This document shows, in pieces, positions 1-9,161 of a DNA stretch of 64,000 nucleotides. A program made the position numbers and the translations under genes. Under the pieces are notes generated by a model. It was not told the origin of the DNA, ran no database searches, and saw only the letters and a list, made by a program, of their open reading frames with translations. The stretch spans positions 13,613 through 77,612 of the forward strand of contig DAOUFR010000112.1 in assembly GCA_034429715.1 (NCBI GenBank). Reading direction: 5' to 3'. The stretch comes from CAIMUM01 sp034429715 (GTDB taxonomy: Bacteria; Chloroflexota; Dehalococcoidia; GIF9; UBA5629). Positions within the stretch are counted from its first letter, which is position 1, and each line of letters starts with the position of its first letter.

Positions 1-2
1 TC

Positions 3-1136
3 GTGGCCGCTTACCCCATCACTCCACAGACACCGCTCACCGAGAAGCTCTCGCACTTCGTGGAGGACGGCCAGCTCAAGGCCGAGTACGTGGCAGTGGA
101 AAGCGAGCACAGCGCCATGGCGGTTTGCACCTCCGCCTCTATCGTAGGCGCCCGGGCTTTCACAGCCACCAGCTCACACGGGCTGGCATATATGCACGAG
201 ATGCTGCACTGGGCTGCCGGAGCGCGTCTGCCCATTGTCATGGCATGCGTGAACCGCGCCATCGGTGCGCCCTGGAATGTTCTCAACGACCAGCAGGACT
301 CGATCTCGCAGCGCGATACCGGCTGGATCCAGATATATTGCCGCAATAACCAGGACATCCTGGACACGGTTATACAGGCTTATCGCATAGCAGAGAGCGT
401 TTACGTGCCCGTCATGGTCTGCTACGACGGCTATATCCTGTCCCATACCGAGATGCCGGTCGACATACCCGAGCAGGTGGATGTCGACCGATACCTGCCG
501 CCCTATAAGCCTCATACAACGCTCGATCCGGAAAATCCCAAGAACTACAACCTGGTTACCCTGGCCAATCCCCGTGTGGGCGTGGACGGCAAGCTCTACC
601 ACGGATATATGGAGCTCAGGTACCTTCTGCAGGAAGCTCTGCAGAACTCCAGGGAGACGATTTTACAGGCGGGAAAGGAATTCAACGGTATATTCGGGCG
701 CGATTACGCCAATATGTTCTGGGAAGACCGCAACGAGGATGCGGAGATCACCATCGTCGCCATGGGAAGCCTGGCCTCTGAAGCGATTGTAGCGGCGGAC
801 ATACTGAGAGAGGAAGGTATCAAAGTGGGCGTGCTGGGACTGCGTGTTTTCCGCCCCTTCCCCAAGCAGGACGTAGTACAGGCCCTGCGCAAGTCCCGCT
901 TGATCGTGGTTTTCGATAAAAACATCAGCTACGGCTCGGAGGGCGCAACCTGTTCCGAGATCAAATCGGCGCTATACGGCACATATATCAACGCAGCCAT
1001 CAGGAACTTCATCGTCGGGCTGGGCGGACGCGATGTAAAAGCCCGTGAGCTTGCTGAAGCGACAAAGAAAGCAATATCATCACTAAAAGAGACGGTCACC
1101 AACCCTGATTACCCCGAATGGATCTGCCATATTTAA
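3..1136 (+). CDS. porA: Pyruvate/2-oxoacid:ferredoxin oxidoreductase alpha subunit, 5' partial
   Basis: Catalytic-complex subunit that works with the TPP-binding beta subunit encoded next to it, oxidatively decarboxylating pyruvate or a related 2-oxoacid to acyl-CoA with reduction of ferredoxin in the cytoplasm. The frame opens at the window edge with the pyrimidine-domain motif AAYPITPQTPL, followed by the VESEHSAM region. In complete PorA proteins this motif lies a short way inside the N-terminus, so the GTG at position 3 is almost certainly internal and the true start is outside the window. The C-terminal half (from about residue 235) is the transketolase-C-like domain. PorB follows after 12 bases. 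Gamma and delta subunits are not visible and may be upstream. The exact 2-oxoacid cannot be told from sequence; pyruvate is the most likely. Confidence 0.88.
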   Translation: MAAYPITPQTPLTEKLSHFVEDGQLKAEYVAVESEHSAMAVCTSASIVGARAFTATSSHGLAYMHEMLHWAAGARLPIVMACVNRAIGAPWNVLNDQQDSISQRDTGWIQIYCRNNQDILDTVIQAYRIAESVYVPVMVCYDGYILSHTEMPVDIPEQVDVDRYLPPYKPHTTLDPENPKNYNLVTLANPRVGVDGKLYHGYMELRYLLQEALQNSRETILQAGKEFNGIFGRDYANMFWEDRNEDAEITIVAMGSLASEAIVAADILREEGIKVGVLGLRVFRPFPKQDVVQALRKSRLIVVFDKNISYGSEGATCSEIKSALYGTYINAAIRNFIVGLGGRDVKARELAEATKKAISSLKETVTNPDYPEWICHI

Positions 1137-1148
1137 GGAAGAATCAAA

Positions 1149-2054
1149 TTGAAAGCGAACGCCGTTAATCTGATCGAGAAAGAATGGATCTTGCCGGGCA
1201 ACCGCACCTGCCCCGGGTGCGCCCTTTCACTGGCATACAGACACACTCTGAAGGCGCTCGAGGGACAATGTATCGTCACGGTACCTGCCAGCTGCGCAAC
1301 TGTGCTTCACGGTATGTATCCCATAACCGCTGTGAACGTACCGTGCGTCAATACGCCCTTCGCTTCCACCGGCGCTTCAGCTACCGGACTGGTGGCCGGG
1401 CTCAAGGCGCTGGGTAAGAAAGGAATAACCGTACTGGCATTCGCCGGAGACGGAGGCACACATGATATCGGCATACAGTCGCTGAGCGGCGCGGCTGAGC
1501 GCCAATATGATTTCATGTATATTTGCTATGACAACGAAGGCTATATGAACACGGGCAACCAGCGTTCGGGTTCCACGCCGCTGGGCGCCGTATCCGGGAC
1601 CACGCCGATCCTGGGCAAACAGCAATATCAGAAAGACATGACGGCCATCATGGAGGCGCACGGCCTCCCCTACGTGGCAACATGTTCAGCCTCTTACCCG
1701 CTGGACCTTTATGAGAAAGTGAAAAAAGCTAAAACCATCGAAGGGACCAGGTTCATTCATATTCACACGCCCTGCCCGCCCGGATGGCTCTTCCCCTTCA
1801 GCGACACCATTAAATTCGGCGAGATGGCGGTGGAGACCGGCCTGGTCGTGCTCTACGAGATCGAGGACAACATCTTCAGGCTGACCTCAGCCAGTGAATC
1901 TCTGGCCCGCAAAGGAGGCAACCTGCAGCCGGTACGAGAGTACTTCAAATCTCAGGGCAGGTTCAAGACCATAACTGAGGAACAGATCGACGAGCTCCAG
2001 CAGTGGGTCAATGCCCGCTGGAAACAGTGCCTTAACAGGGCCACCAACCTTTAA
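1149..2054 (+). CDS. porB: Pyruvate/2-oxoacid:ferredoxin oxidoreductase beta subunit
   Basis: TPP-binding subunit partnering PorA. At 301 aa it has the usual length. Near the N-terminus is CPGCALSLAYRH, part of the 4Fe-4S ligand set of PorB proteins. The TPP/Mg motif is seen as GDGGTHDIG, followed by YDNEGYMNTGNQRSG, which is diagnostic for this family. The start is a TTG preceded by AGGAAG, 12 bases after the porA stop, which indicates translation from the same message. Pyruvate is again the probable substrate. The low-potential ferredoxin produced could feed the ferredoxin-like proteins encoded next. Confidence 0.9.
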   Translation: MKANAVNLIEKEWILPGNRTCPGCALSLAYRHTLKALEGQCIVTVPASCATVLHGMYPITAVNVPCVNTPFASTGASATGLVAGLKALGKKGITVLAFAGDGGTHDIGIQSLSGAAERQYDFMYICYDNEGYMNTGNQRSGSTPLGAVSGTTPILGKQQYQKDMTAIMEAHGLPYVATCSASYPLDLYEKVKKAKTIEGTRFIHIHTPCPPGWLFPFSDTIKFGEMAVETGLVVLYEIEDNIFRLTSASESLARKGGNLQPVREYFKSQGRFKTITEEQIDELQQWVNARWKQCLNRATNL

Positions 2055-2115
2055 CCTCAACCGGCGCCGATTATTCAGCATAATCGCCCGGCTACCAATC
2101 CATTTAAATCACTGC

Positions 2116-2145
2116 TTGACAATCACCACGCCATCTTGATAGACT
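2116..2145 (+). promoter_or_regulatory. Candidate sigma70-type promoter for the ferredoxin gene triplet
   Basis: TTGACA (2116-2121) is followed after 18 bases by TAGACT (2140-2145, 4 of 6 matches to TATAAT), about 60 bases before the start of the first ferredoxin-like gene. The -35 is perfect and the -10 is weak. Confidence 0.4.
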
Positions 2146-2203
2146 GCATACAAATATCCCGCACACAAATTGTTTTGTGCAAAAGTATATTAAGAGGTGA
2201 GAG

Positions 2204-3256
2204 ATGGCTGACCCGGCTTATGAGAAACTGGCAGGCGCCCTCAATGCTCGTTCCATGGTTTTCCCTGCTGTCAAATGCGATGAGTTCTATGACCTTGTGG
2301 AGTTCCTCTTTACTCCGGAAGAAGCTGCTATCGTAGTGGCCATGCCGCTTGAGTTGAGCAGAGTTGAAGAGATAGCTGCCAACCTGCCCGCCAAAGACCT
2401 GAAGAAGCTGGAGGGGCAGCTTGAGGTCATGGCTGACAAGGGCTTGATACATATCCGCGAGAGGGACGGCGTAAAGCTGTACGAGGCCCTTCCCTTTGTG
2501 CCCGGCATCACCGAATTCCAACTCATGAAAGGAATAGTCGATGAGAGGCACAAGAAGATCGCTACATTGTTGAAAAACTATTCGAAAGCAATGATCAGGA
2601 CCATGCTGTCGGCCGATGCTCCTCCCCTCGAATCCTCGGCGCCCGGACGCAAGATACCGGTGGACCGCTCTATCGATGATAAGAGCACAATCGTGCCACT
2701 GCATGAGTTGAGAGAGCTGCTGCTGAAGACGGAGTACATCTCTGTGGGAACATGCATCTGCAGACACCAGGGCGCGCTATTGGGCAGGCCGTCCGCCAAA
2801 CCCGTCAACAACTGCATGGTACTGGGCGAGTCCGCAAAATTTGCCGCGGAAAGGGGATTTACAACACGTCTCACCAGGGAAGAGGCCATAAAGCGTATCG
2901 AAGAAGCGGAGGAAGCGGGGCTTATTCATTCATTCGCCAACAGCCCGGACAGGTTCACTAATCTACTGTGCAACTGCTATAAGGATCTGTGCTTAATCAT
3001 ACGCATGACCAGCAAGTCCCCAGCACCCAGCACAGCCGTGAATGCGAGGTACCTGGTCAGGATAGATGAAGGCAATTGCACCGGTTGCGAGGCCTGCATA
3101 CCCAGGTGCCAGATGGACGCTCTCAAGATGGTTGACGGCAGATTATTACGGGATGAGATACGCTGCATCGGCTGCGGCCTGTGTATGTGGGTCTGCCCCA
3201 CCGATGCGCTCGTGCTTGAACCCAGGCCGGCCAGCAAAATCCCCCTGCGTGGTTGA
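2204..3256 (+). CDS. 4Fe-4S ferredoxin-domain protein, copy 1 (Cys-depleted)
   Basis: First of three tandem paralogues, 350 aa. The N-terminal third (about 1-115) looks like a winged-helix/MarR-like fold with EEAAIVVAMP and LEVMADKGLIHI. A middle domain carries scattered cysteines: GTCICRHQG at 182-190, NNCM at 202-205, and LLCNCYKDLC ending at Cys263. A C-terminal 2x[4Fe-4S] ferredoxin (290-340) reads CTGCEACIPRC and CIGCGLCMWVCP. It is a soluble electron carrier or adaptor of unknown partner. Compared with copies 2 and 3, the dense CNCCGCHC-type motif is reduced here, because two cysteines are replaced within YKDL. The start is fixed by GAGGTGAG just upstream. The family recurs in strict anaerobes; I know no experimental function. 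Confidence 0.8.
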   Translation: MADPAYEKLAGALNARSMVFPAVKCDEFYDLVEFLFTPEEAAIVVAMPLELSRVEEIAANLPAKDLKKLEGQLEVMADKGLIHIRERDGVKLYEALPFVPGITEFQLMKGIVDERHKKIATLLKNYSKAMIRTMLSADAPPLESSAPGRKIPVDRSIDDKSTIVPLHELRELLLKTEYISVGTCICRHQGALLGRPSAKPVNNCMVLGESAKFAAERGFTTRLTREEAIKRIEEAEEAGLIHSFANSPDRFTNLLCNCYKDLCLIIRMTSKSPAPSTAVNARYLVRIDEGNCTGCEACIPRCQMDALKMVDGRLLRDEIRCIGCGLCMWVCPTDALVLEPRPASKIPLRG

Positions 3257-3283
3257 CCATATTAATAATTACGGAGGTTTGTT

Positions 3284-4339
3284 ATGGCTGACGCTATTTA
3301 CGACAAACTTGCTGCCGCCTTAAATGCGCGCGGGACGACCGTTCCCTCGGTTATCTGTAAGGAATACTACGACCTGGTCGAGTTCCTCTTTACGCCGGAG
3401 GAGGCCGCAATCGCCTGCGCCATGCCCATAGCGTATGCGACCGCTGAAGAGATCGCCGCCAATCTCGGGACCGGGGACGTGAAGAAAGTAGCTTCCCGGC
3501 TCGAGGTCATGGGCGATAAAGGTCTCATTCATATCAAGGAAAGCGGCGGTAAAAAGCTTTACGAGGGATTGCCCTTCGTACCCGGCCTGTTTGAATTTCA
3601 ACTTATGAAAGGGATTGTTGACGATCGCAGCAAGAAATGGGCCGTCCTGCTAAACGATTATTCTAAAGCAGTAAAGCGTGAATTCATGTCCGGCAAGCCC
3701 ATAAAAATCGAAAGGTCTGCTCCCGGCAAAACAGTTGCGGTAGGAAAAGAAGTCAGGCAGCTTGCCTGCGTAATACCTTACAAAGAGATGAGACAGCTGA
3801 TCATGGATACCGAGCATATAGCTGCCGGCACCTGCGTTTGCAGACATCAGGGCAACCTGCTGGGCAAAACGAGCTCCGAACCCATGGGCAACTGCATGGT
3901 CTTCGGCGAATCGGCGCTATTCTCAGTCGAACGCGGCTTCACCCGGAAGCTGTCCAAAGAGGAAGCGCTGAAGCTGCTGGATCAAGCCGAGGAAGCCGGC
4001 CTGGTGCACAATTACGTCAACAATCCGGGCCAGTTCACCAATCTGTTGTGCAACTGCTGCGGATGCCACTGCTTTATCCTCAGGGGCGCCAAGAACGCAC
4101 CTGCCCCCAGCCAGATGGTGAATCCACGATATCTGGTGTATATTAACGAGAAAGATTGCACGGCCTGCGAGGCCTGCATCGATCGATGCTGGATGAAAGC
4201 TCTGTCGATAAAGGATGGCAAGCTGGTGCGCGACGAAATGCGCTGCATAGGCTGCGGTATCTGTATGTGGGCATGTCCGACAGACGCGCTATATCTTGAA
4301 CCGAGGGAAGCGGGCAAGGTGCCGCTCAAGAAATGCTAA
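3284..4339 (+). CDS. 4Fe-4S ferredoxin-domain protein, copy 2
   Basis: Second tandem paralogue, 351 aa, starting 28 bases after copy 1 with a clear GGAGG. Domain order is the same: winged-helix-like N-terminus, a middle Cys domain (GTCVCRHQG, GNCMVFG, and CNCCGCHCF near residue 258), then a bacterial-type ferredoxin with CTACEACIDRC and CIGCGICMWACP. The intact CNCC-G-CHC cluster could hold an additional Fe-S centre. It probably shuttles electrons between PorAB-type donors and an unidentified acceptor, possibly with a regulatory role through the winged helix. That is inference from domains and position; no partner is proven. Confidence 0.8.
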   Translation: MADAIYDKLAAALNARGTTVPSVICKEYYDLVEFLFTPEEAAIACAMPIAYATAEEIAANLGTGDVKKVASRLEVMGDKGLIHIKESGGKKLYEGLPFVPGLFEFQLMKGIVDDRSKKWAVLLNDYSKAVKREFMSGKPIKIERSAPGKTVAVGKEVRQLACVIPYKEMRQLIMDTEHIAAGTCVCRHQGNLLGKTSSEPMGNCMVFGESALFSVERGFTRKLSKEEALKLLDQAEEAGLVHNYVNNPGQFTNLLCNCCGCHCFILRGAKNAPAPSQMVNPRYLVYINEKDCTACEACIDRCWMKALSIKDGKLVRDEMRCIGCGICMWACPTDALYLEPREAGKVPLKKC

Positions 4340-4369
4340 ATAAAAACCAACGAGTTTATGGAGGTTACA

Positions 4370-5425
4370 ATGGTTGAGGCCGTATATGAAAAATTGATAC
4401 CCGCACTCAATTCACGCAGCACCTTCCTGGTACCCTGTATCAAATGTGATGAGTTCTTTGCGCTTGCGGCTTACATGTACAGCCCTATCGAGGCCGAGAT
4501 CGCCTGCGCCATGCCCCACGATTTCGCTACAGCCCGAAAGATTTCAGCCAGTATCCCGGGCAGCCACCCTGAGAAGATTGCCGAACACCTTGAGACCATG
4601 GCGAATAAGGCGCTGATACATTCAAGAAAAGAAAACGGCGAAACGCTCTACGAGCTCCTTCCGCTGTTCCCCGGCGCCATGGAGCTTCAATTCTGGCGCG
4701 ATGACAAAGAGTATCTGAGCAAGCTGGACATCCTGCTCAGCCAATACCTGGTAGCGATGTGGGGCCTGCGGAAAGCCGGCGCCCCGATCGTAACCGAAAC
4801 GCCATCCTCCCCCAGAAAAGTAGCCGTAGAACAGGAGATCATGAGCCGCTCCACGATTATCCCCTATGCAGAGATGAAAGAACTGATCAAGCAAAGCGAG
4901 TATATCGGCGTGGCGCTCTGCCACTGCCGGCAGCTGGGCGAACAATGGGGCAAGCCGTGCTCCAGGCCAATGGACAACTGCATGATCTTGGGCTCTTCAG
5001 CTAAATTCACTATCGAAAAGGGATTGACCAAAAGACTGAATGTCGAGCAGGCGCTTCAGGTGCTGGAAGAAGCGGAAAAGGCCTGCCTGGTACATCAATA
5101 CGCCGATACGCCCGACCACTTTTCCAATATTCTATGCAATTGTTGTTCATGCCATTGCATAGCTCTTAAGGGCTATAAAAAGTCCCCGGTTCCCAGCCAG
5201 GCTGTCATCGCACGTTACCTGATCAGGATCGACGATGAAGCCTGCACCACTTGCGAGGCCTGTCTGGAACGCTGCCAGATGGACGCATTGAAAATGGAGG
5301 GGGGCAAGCTCACGAGGGACGAAACACGCTGCATAGGCTGCGGTCTTTGCATGTATATATGTCCTGTTGAAGCACTGTCCCTGGAGAAGAGGCCTGCCGG
5401 TAAAATACCTCTGAGAACCCGTTGA
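4370..5425 (+). CDS. 4Fe-4S ferredoxin-domain protein, copy 3
   Basis: Third paralogue, 351 aa from the chosen start. An in-frame ATG at 4358 exists, but the GGAGG at 4360-4364 sits inside that extension and is spaced 5 bases from ATG 4370. Starting at 4370 also gives MVEAVYEKL, which matches MADPAYEKL and MADAIYDKL of the other copies. It carries CHCRQLGEQWG in place of CRHQG, CNCCSCHC, and ferredoxin motifs CTTCEACLERC and CIGCGLCMYICP. It is more diverged in the middle (FWRDDKEYLSKLD) than copies 1 and 2 are from each other. Role as for copy 2. Confidence 0.8.
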   Translation: MVEAVYEKLIPALNSRSTFLVPCIKCDEFFALAAYMYSPIEAEIACAMPHDFATARKISASIPGSHPEKIAEHLETMANKALIHSRKENGETLYELLPLFPGAMELQFWRDDKEYLSKLDILLSQYLVAMWGLRKAGAPIVTETPSSPRKVAVEQEIMSRSTIIPYAEMKELIKQSEYIGVALCHCRQLGEQWGKPCSRPMDNCMILGSSAKFTIEKGLTKRLNVEQALQVLEEAEKACLVHQYADTPDHFSNILCNCCSCHCIALKGYKKSPVPSQAVIARYLIRIDDEACTTCEACLERCQMDALKMEGGKLTRDETRCIGCGLCMYICPVEALSLEKRPAGKIPLRTR

Positions 5426-5434
5426 GGCGGGGAT

Positions 5435-6064
5435 TTAATCGTTCTCTTTATCCCTTTTGGCGGCCCGGTCACGCGCCCAACGATGTATCTCATCCAGCGC
5501 CGGCGGCGCCACCATGAATACCTCGATATCCTGGGGGAACTGGACTAAATGCCCCTCTCGAATAAAAAGCAGGGCGACATCGCCGGGCTTTAAAGTCTCA
5601 TCGATGGTTTTGCCGATAAACTGGTAGCGTTTCCTCGAGGCATCAGAGTACGCTTCGTAGACCTGTTTGGCCACTTTTTCACTGATCAGTCCGACCATCA
5701 GGCAGCGCTCCCAGTCCATGACCTCCCCGAGCAGCTCACTGGTCTCAATACACTTTAAGGATGCAGACTCCGCGCAGCGTTTATTCACCATTTCATGGCT
5801 TTTGGGATGCAGTTCCTTCAGTATCTCCAAACCGCCTTCCCCTTCCTTATCAACCGTCTCATGATAGATTAAAGTCACACGACCCAATTTACCTTCGAGC
5901 TTGACTATTAATTCATTAACCTGCTGCCAGTATTTTTCATAGAGCTCGACATATTCCACAGGCGAGTTTTTACCGGCATATACCAGGGGTACCTGCATTA
6001 TCTTTCTGCTGCCTTTGAAGCTGTCGACTTCAGGTTTCTCCACTTTGCCCAGTTCCTGTGACAT
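5435..6064 (-). CDS. Conserved-looking hypothetical protein, 209 aa
   Basis: I do not recognise this protein. It starts with ATG 8 bases after GAGGAG on the minus strand, which supports it as a real gene. It appears soluble, with no signal peptide or membrane segment. The first half is mixed alpha/beta (QVPLVYAGKNSPVEYVELYEKYWQQV, split here as a description of residues 26-51). The second half has GDVALLFIREGHLVQFP and ends in a charged tail. Two cysteines lie around residues 96-106. It is convergent with the ferredoxin triplet and divergent from the acyl-CoA dehydrogenase, so context gives no function. Confidence 0.6.
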   Translation of the reverse strand: MSQELGKVEKPEVDSFKGSRKIMQVPLVYAGKNSPVEYVELYEKYWQQVNELIVKLEGKLGRVTLIYHETVDKEGEGGLEILKELHPKSHEMVNKRCAESASLKCIETSELLGEVMDWERCLMVGLISEKVAKQVYEAYSDASRKRYQFIGKTIDETLKPGDVALLFIREGHLVQFPQDIEVFMVAPPALDEIHRWARDRAAKRDKEND

Positions 6065-6233
6065 GATTACTCTCCTCTCTCTACCGGCTGCTGTATCATC
6101 TCCATATGTCTAACTGCCTGATCACCGATACAACCTTACCTCTATCAATAGTACTAAAATTATACTACAATGTAAGACGCCTTTTGAGGGACCTGGCTTT
6201 CATGATTCTATAATCGGGCACTGGAGGAACCAT

Positions 6234-7442
6234 ATGGATTTCGACCTTGGTGGAAAGACGGATCAGCTGCGCAGGGAGATACGCCAATTTGCCCTTGCCG
6301 AGGTTGTGGGAAAACCTTACCACACCGCCATGCTGGAAGAGGAGAGCGCGGACGAGGACTGGGAATTTTCGCTCTCGATATCCAGAAAGCTCGCACAAAA
6401 GAAATGGCTCTGTATGAACTGGCCTGAGCAATACGGGGGTATGGGCGCATCATACTGGGAACAATTTGTATACTCCGAGGAGGCCGGCTATTATGAGATT
6501 CCCGGCACCAGCATGGGCATATCCGGCACGGGCATCAACGGCCCCAGCCTGATGTTATTCGGCAGCGAGGAGCAGAAACAGAAATACCTTCCCCTGATTG
6601 CCTCAGGTGATCCCGACGGGATATGGTGCACCGCTTACAGCGAACCCGATTCGGGCTCCGACTACAATAAGATCAAGACTATCGCCGTCAGATCGGGAGA
6701 CGACTATATTATAAACGGACAGAAAGTGTGGACGAGCTGCGCCCACCGCGCGCGCTGGTGCTGGCTGGCATGCAAGACCGACCCAACGTCGAACAAGATC
6801 CACAAAAGCATGAGCATCATCATCGTGGATATGAAAAGCCCCGGCATTACTACCAGACCTCTCATCAATCTTTCGGGTATTCACAGTTTCAACGAGGTCT
6901 ATTTCGATAACGTACGGGTGCCTGCGTCGAACCTGGTCGGCGAGGAGAATAAAGGATTCTACATGCTGATCCCCGCGCTGGCAATCGAGCGGCTCTCCCT
7001 GGCGCCTCATGTGCTGGGCACAGGACGACGCATACTTGAATTGCTCGTCCACTATGCCAGGGAAAATAACCATAAAGGGAAACCCATGTCTGACGACCTG
7101 GTAGTGCGCCATAAGCTGGCTGAGCGCGCTGTGGAGCTCGAGACGCTGCGCCTCTTCGGGCTTGAAATAATGTGGAAAATGAGCACAGGTAAGATGCCGG
7201 GCTATGAGGCAGCCAGAAACAAGCTGTACTGCAATATCGTCACGGACAACATGGCCAGAACCGGGCTGGAGATCGTGGGAGCCAATTCACAGATAAGCCC
7301 CGATTCCAGGTGGGCAAAACTGAGAGGCCGCTGCCAGAATCTTTACCTCGTTAATATGGGGTGGTTCAGCGCCGCCGGTACGATGGAAATACAGAAGAAC
7401 GTTATCGGCCAGTTTAAGCTCGGCCTGCCGCGGGCCTATTAA
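6234..7442 (+). CDS. Acyl-CoA dehydrogenase
   Basis: FAD enzyme that introduces a 2,3-double bond into acyl-CoA and passes electrons to an electron-transfer flavoprotein or similar acceptor. At 402 aa it is close to the family length. The FAD/substrate loop reads YSEPDSGSD, and WTSCAHRARW is in the middle beta domain. Near the C-terminus is AGTMEIQKNVIGQ, the equivalent of the usual G-T-x-EIQ-R signature. The sequence resembles the FadE-type subfamily acting on bulky or branched acyl-CoAs more than classic short-chain enzymes. GGAGG lies 6 bases before the ATG. It is monocistronic here, with a terminator directly downstream. Substrate unknown. Confidence 0.87.
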   Translation: MDFDLGGKTDQLRREIRQFALAEVVGKPYHTAMLEEESADEDWEFSLSISRKLAQKKWLCMNWPEQYGGMGASYWEQFVYSEEAGYYEIPGTSMGISGTGINGPSLMLFGSEEQKQKYLPLIASGDPDGIWCTAYSEPDSGSDYNKIKTIAVRSGDDYIINGQKVWTSCAHRARWCWLACKTDPTSNKIHKSMSIIIVDMKSPGITTRPLINLSGIHSFNEVYFDNVRVPASNLVGEENKGFYMLIPALAIERLSLAPHVLGTGRRILELLVHYARENNHKGKPMSDDLVVRHKLAERAVELETLRLFGLEIMWKMSTGKMPGYEAARNKLYCNIVTDNMARTGLEIVGANSQISPDSRWAKLRGRCQNLYLVNMGWFSAAGTMEIQKNVIGQFKLGLPRAY

Positions 7443-7464
7443 GATAGGTGTAAACCTTTCAAAC

Positions 7465-7500
7465 AAAGGGGCTGTTTCAATTCTGAACCGGCCCCTTTTT
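7465..7500. terminator. Rho-independent terminator shared by convergent genes
   Basis: AAAGGGGC (7465-7472) pairs with GCCCCTTT (7491-7498), and the inner loop also has partial pairing (GTTTCA with TGAAC). T5 ends at 7500. It lies 23 bases after the acyl-CoA dehydrogenase stop and just beyond the stop of the minus-strand TPM gene, so it can act in both directions. Confidence 0.8.
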
Positions 7501-7508
7501 CATATCGA

Positions 7509-8429
7509 CTACCACCCGCCGCTGGCGCCTCCTCCTCCGGACATCCCACCACCACCGCCGCCAAATCCCCCGCCGAAACCGCCTCCCGACCCACCGCCGA
7601 AGCCTCCCCAGAAACCACCTCCGGTTTTATGCCAGTCTGTGGATTTTCCAGCATCCTTCAGCTTCTGGTAATTGCGCGAAAGCACCCAGTCCGTGCCCAG
7701 GCCGAGCCCTGCAAAAATCAGCGGCGCAGCTATCAATGCCGCAATACCTCCGATCGAAAGCCCCATTATAACGCCTGCTATGGCGCCCCAGATGCCCCCC
7801 ATCCATACATTCTTGCTGCGCGCCATGAAACCCGAAAGGTAAATCGTGATTATCGACAGTATAAAGAAGACGAAGATGAAATCGCCGAGCATCGATTTCA
7901 CCGGATTTTCCTCAAGCGGAGCAGGCGGAGTGCCGTCCCTGATATACTTCTCAATTGAGGCAACACCAGCCTTGATTCCACCATCGTAATCATTACTCTT
8001 GAACAGCGGCAGCACGTCGTCATCGCGTATCCTGCCGGCGCGCCCGTCGGTGATCACCGGTTCGAGTCCATATCCGACCTCGATACGCATCTTGCGATCA
8101 TCCAGAGCCACCAGAAAAAGCACCCCGTTGTCTTTATCTTTTTGCCCGATCTTCCATCTCTCGAACAGCCTGCTGGCATAGTCCTCTATACTGTCCCCTT
8201 CAAGGCTTTTAACAGTCGCGACGAAGACCTGCGCCGTGGTATCCTTCTCAAGCTGAGCCAGTTTAGCTTCAAGCTCGGATTTGGACTGGGGCGACAGCAA
8301 TCCGGCATTATCGTTGACATAGCCGGTAAGCTCCGGAAAATTCTGCGCCGCCGCCGGCACGTTGAAGGCAGGCAGTATTATGACAGCCAGACAGGCCGTC
8401 ACTAACAGCAGGATCAGCCTGTGGCGCAC
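7509..8429 (-). CDS. TPM-domain (YgcG-like) membrane protein
   Basis: 306 aa. An N-terminal signal peptide (about 1-28, ending near PAAAQN) is followed by a TPM domain (about 32-155) with YVNDNAGLLSP, VFVATVKSLEGDS and RIEVGYGLEPVITDG. Then come two hydrophobic segments (about 180-240) and a C-terminal tail of glycine-rich repeats (GGGFGGGFGGGGGG). The TPM domain should be extracytoplasmic and the Gly-rich tail cytoplasmic. The family is tied to membrane protein quality control and is regularly paired with LemA, as here: the lemA gene ends exactly where this one begins (1-base overlap), which indicates one operon. The biochemical role is not known. Confidence 0.85.
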   Translation of the reverse strand: MRHRLILLLVTACLAVIILPAFNVPAAAQNFPELTGYVNDNAGLLSPQSKSELEAKLAQLEKDTTAQVFVATVKSLEGDSIEDYASRLFERWKIGQKDKDNGVLFLVALDDRKMRIEVGYGLEPVITDGRAGRIRDDDVLPLFKSNDYDGGIKAGVASIEKYIRDGTPPAPLEENPVKSMLGDFIFVFFILSIITIYLSGFMARSKNVWMGGIWGAIAGVIMGLSIGGIAALIAAPLIFAGLGLGTDWVLSRNYQKLKDAGKSTDWHKTGGGFWGGFGGGSGGGFGGGFGGGGGGMSGGGGASGGW

Positions 8430-9004
8430 TAAAACTCCACTTTAGGCGCTGTTTCTGCGCCGCTGACAGACTGGAAGTATTGCTTCTCACTGAATCCAAA
8501 CATACCTGCCAGCATATTCGTGGGGAAAGTCTTGATCTGCGTGTTATAGTCCCTCACCAGGTCATTGAACCGCCTCCTTTCCACGCTGATGCGGTTCTCC
8601 GTCCCCGCCAACTCGTCCATCAACTGGGTAACGTTCTGACTGGACTTGAGGTCCGGGTAATTCTCCATCACGGCGAGCAGGCGGCCAAGTGCGGTTTCAA
8701 CCTCTCCGGCCGCAGCAGCCTTTTCATTCACCGTCTGGGCAGCCCCGTATTTTGTCCGCGCATCGGCTATGGCCAGGAAAACCGTCTGTTCCTGTGTCAT
8801 CATACCTTTGACCGAGTTCACCAGGTTCGGTATCAGGTCATAACGCCGTTGATATTGCGTCTCAACCTGCGACCACTGGGCGTCTATGCCCTGTGATTTG
8901 GTTACCAGGCTGTTATACATACCGACCAGGGAGACTGCAATGATTATGGCGCCAAGTACTATTACACCTACGGCTGCCAGAACACATCCCCAGGTTGACT
9001 TCAT
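8429..9004 (-). CDS. lemA: LemA family protein
   Basis: 191 aa. An N-terminal hydrophobic anchor (about 5-30) is followed by a helical domain with the family motifs YNSLVTKSQGIDAQWSQVE, YQRRYDLIPNLVNSVKG and RRRFNDLVRDYNTQI, ending in FGFSEKQYF. LemA proteins are single-pass membrane proteins of unclear biochemical function, encoded beside TPM-domain proteins in many bacteria. A strong AAGGAGG precedes the ATG. The gene is first in the two-gene minus-strand operon. Confidence 0.9.
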   Translation of the reverse strand: MKSTWGCVLAAVGVIVLGAIIIAVSLVGMYNSLVTKSQGIDAQWSQVETQYQRRYDLIPNLVNSVKGMMTQEQTVFLAIADARTKYGAAQTVNEKAAAAGEVETALGRLLAVMENYPDLKSSQNVTQLMDELAGTENRISVERRRFNDLVRDYNTQIKTFPTNMLAGMFGFSEKQYFQSVSGAETAPKVEF

Positions 9005-9161
9005 ATAGATAACCTCCTTAATCAGTCTGAACAGAATGATTTTTGTTATGGCAATTCTACATCAGGACTATTCTATCAACAAATTACACCTGCAACGCTT
9101 GTTTTGGCCGGCTGGCGAAGCGTATAATCATGCACAATCAATAAGAGGGGGTTGGAATATC

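Larger units (their letters stand above)
2204..5425 (+). repeat. Tandem gene triplication, three units of about 1.05 kb
   Basis: Three head-to-tail genes of nearly equal length encode homologous proteins with the same domain order and short intergenic gaps (27 and 30 bases), each gap carrying its own Shine-Dalgarno. The protein-level similarity with divergent third-codon positions indicates old duplications rather than a recent assembly artefact. Confidence 0.8.

Noticed and set aside
6152..6176. AAATTATAC upstream of the acyl-CoA dehydrogenase as a third copy of the operator
   Set aside because: Only the left nine bases match; the right arm is absent and spacing differs. Treated as chance.
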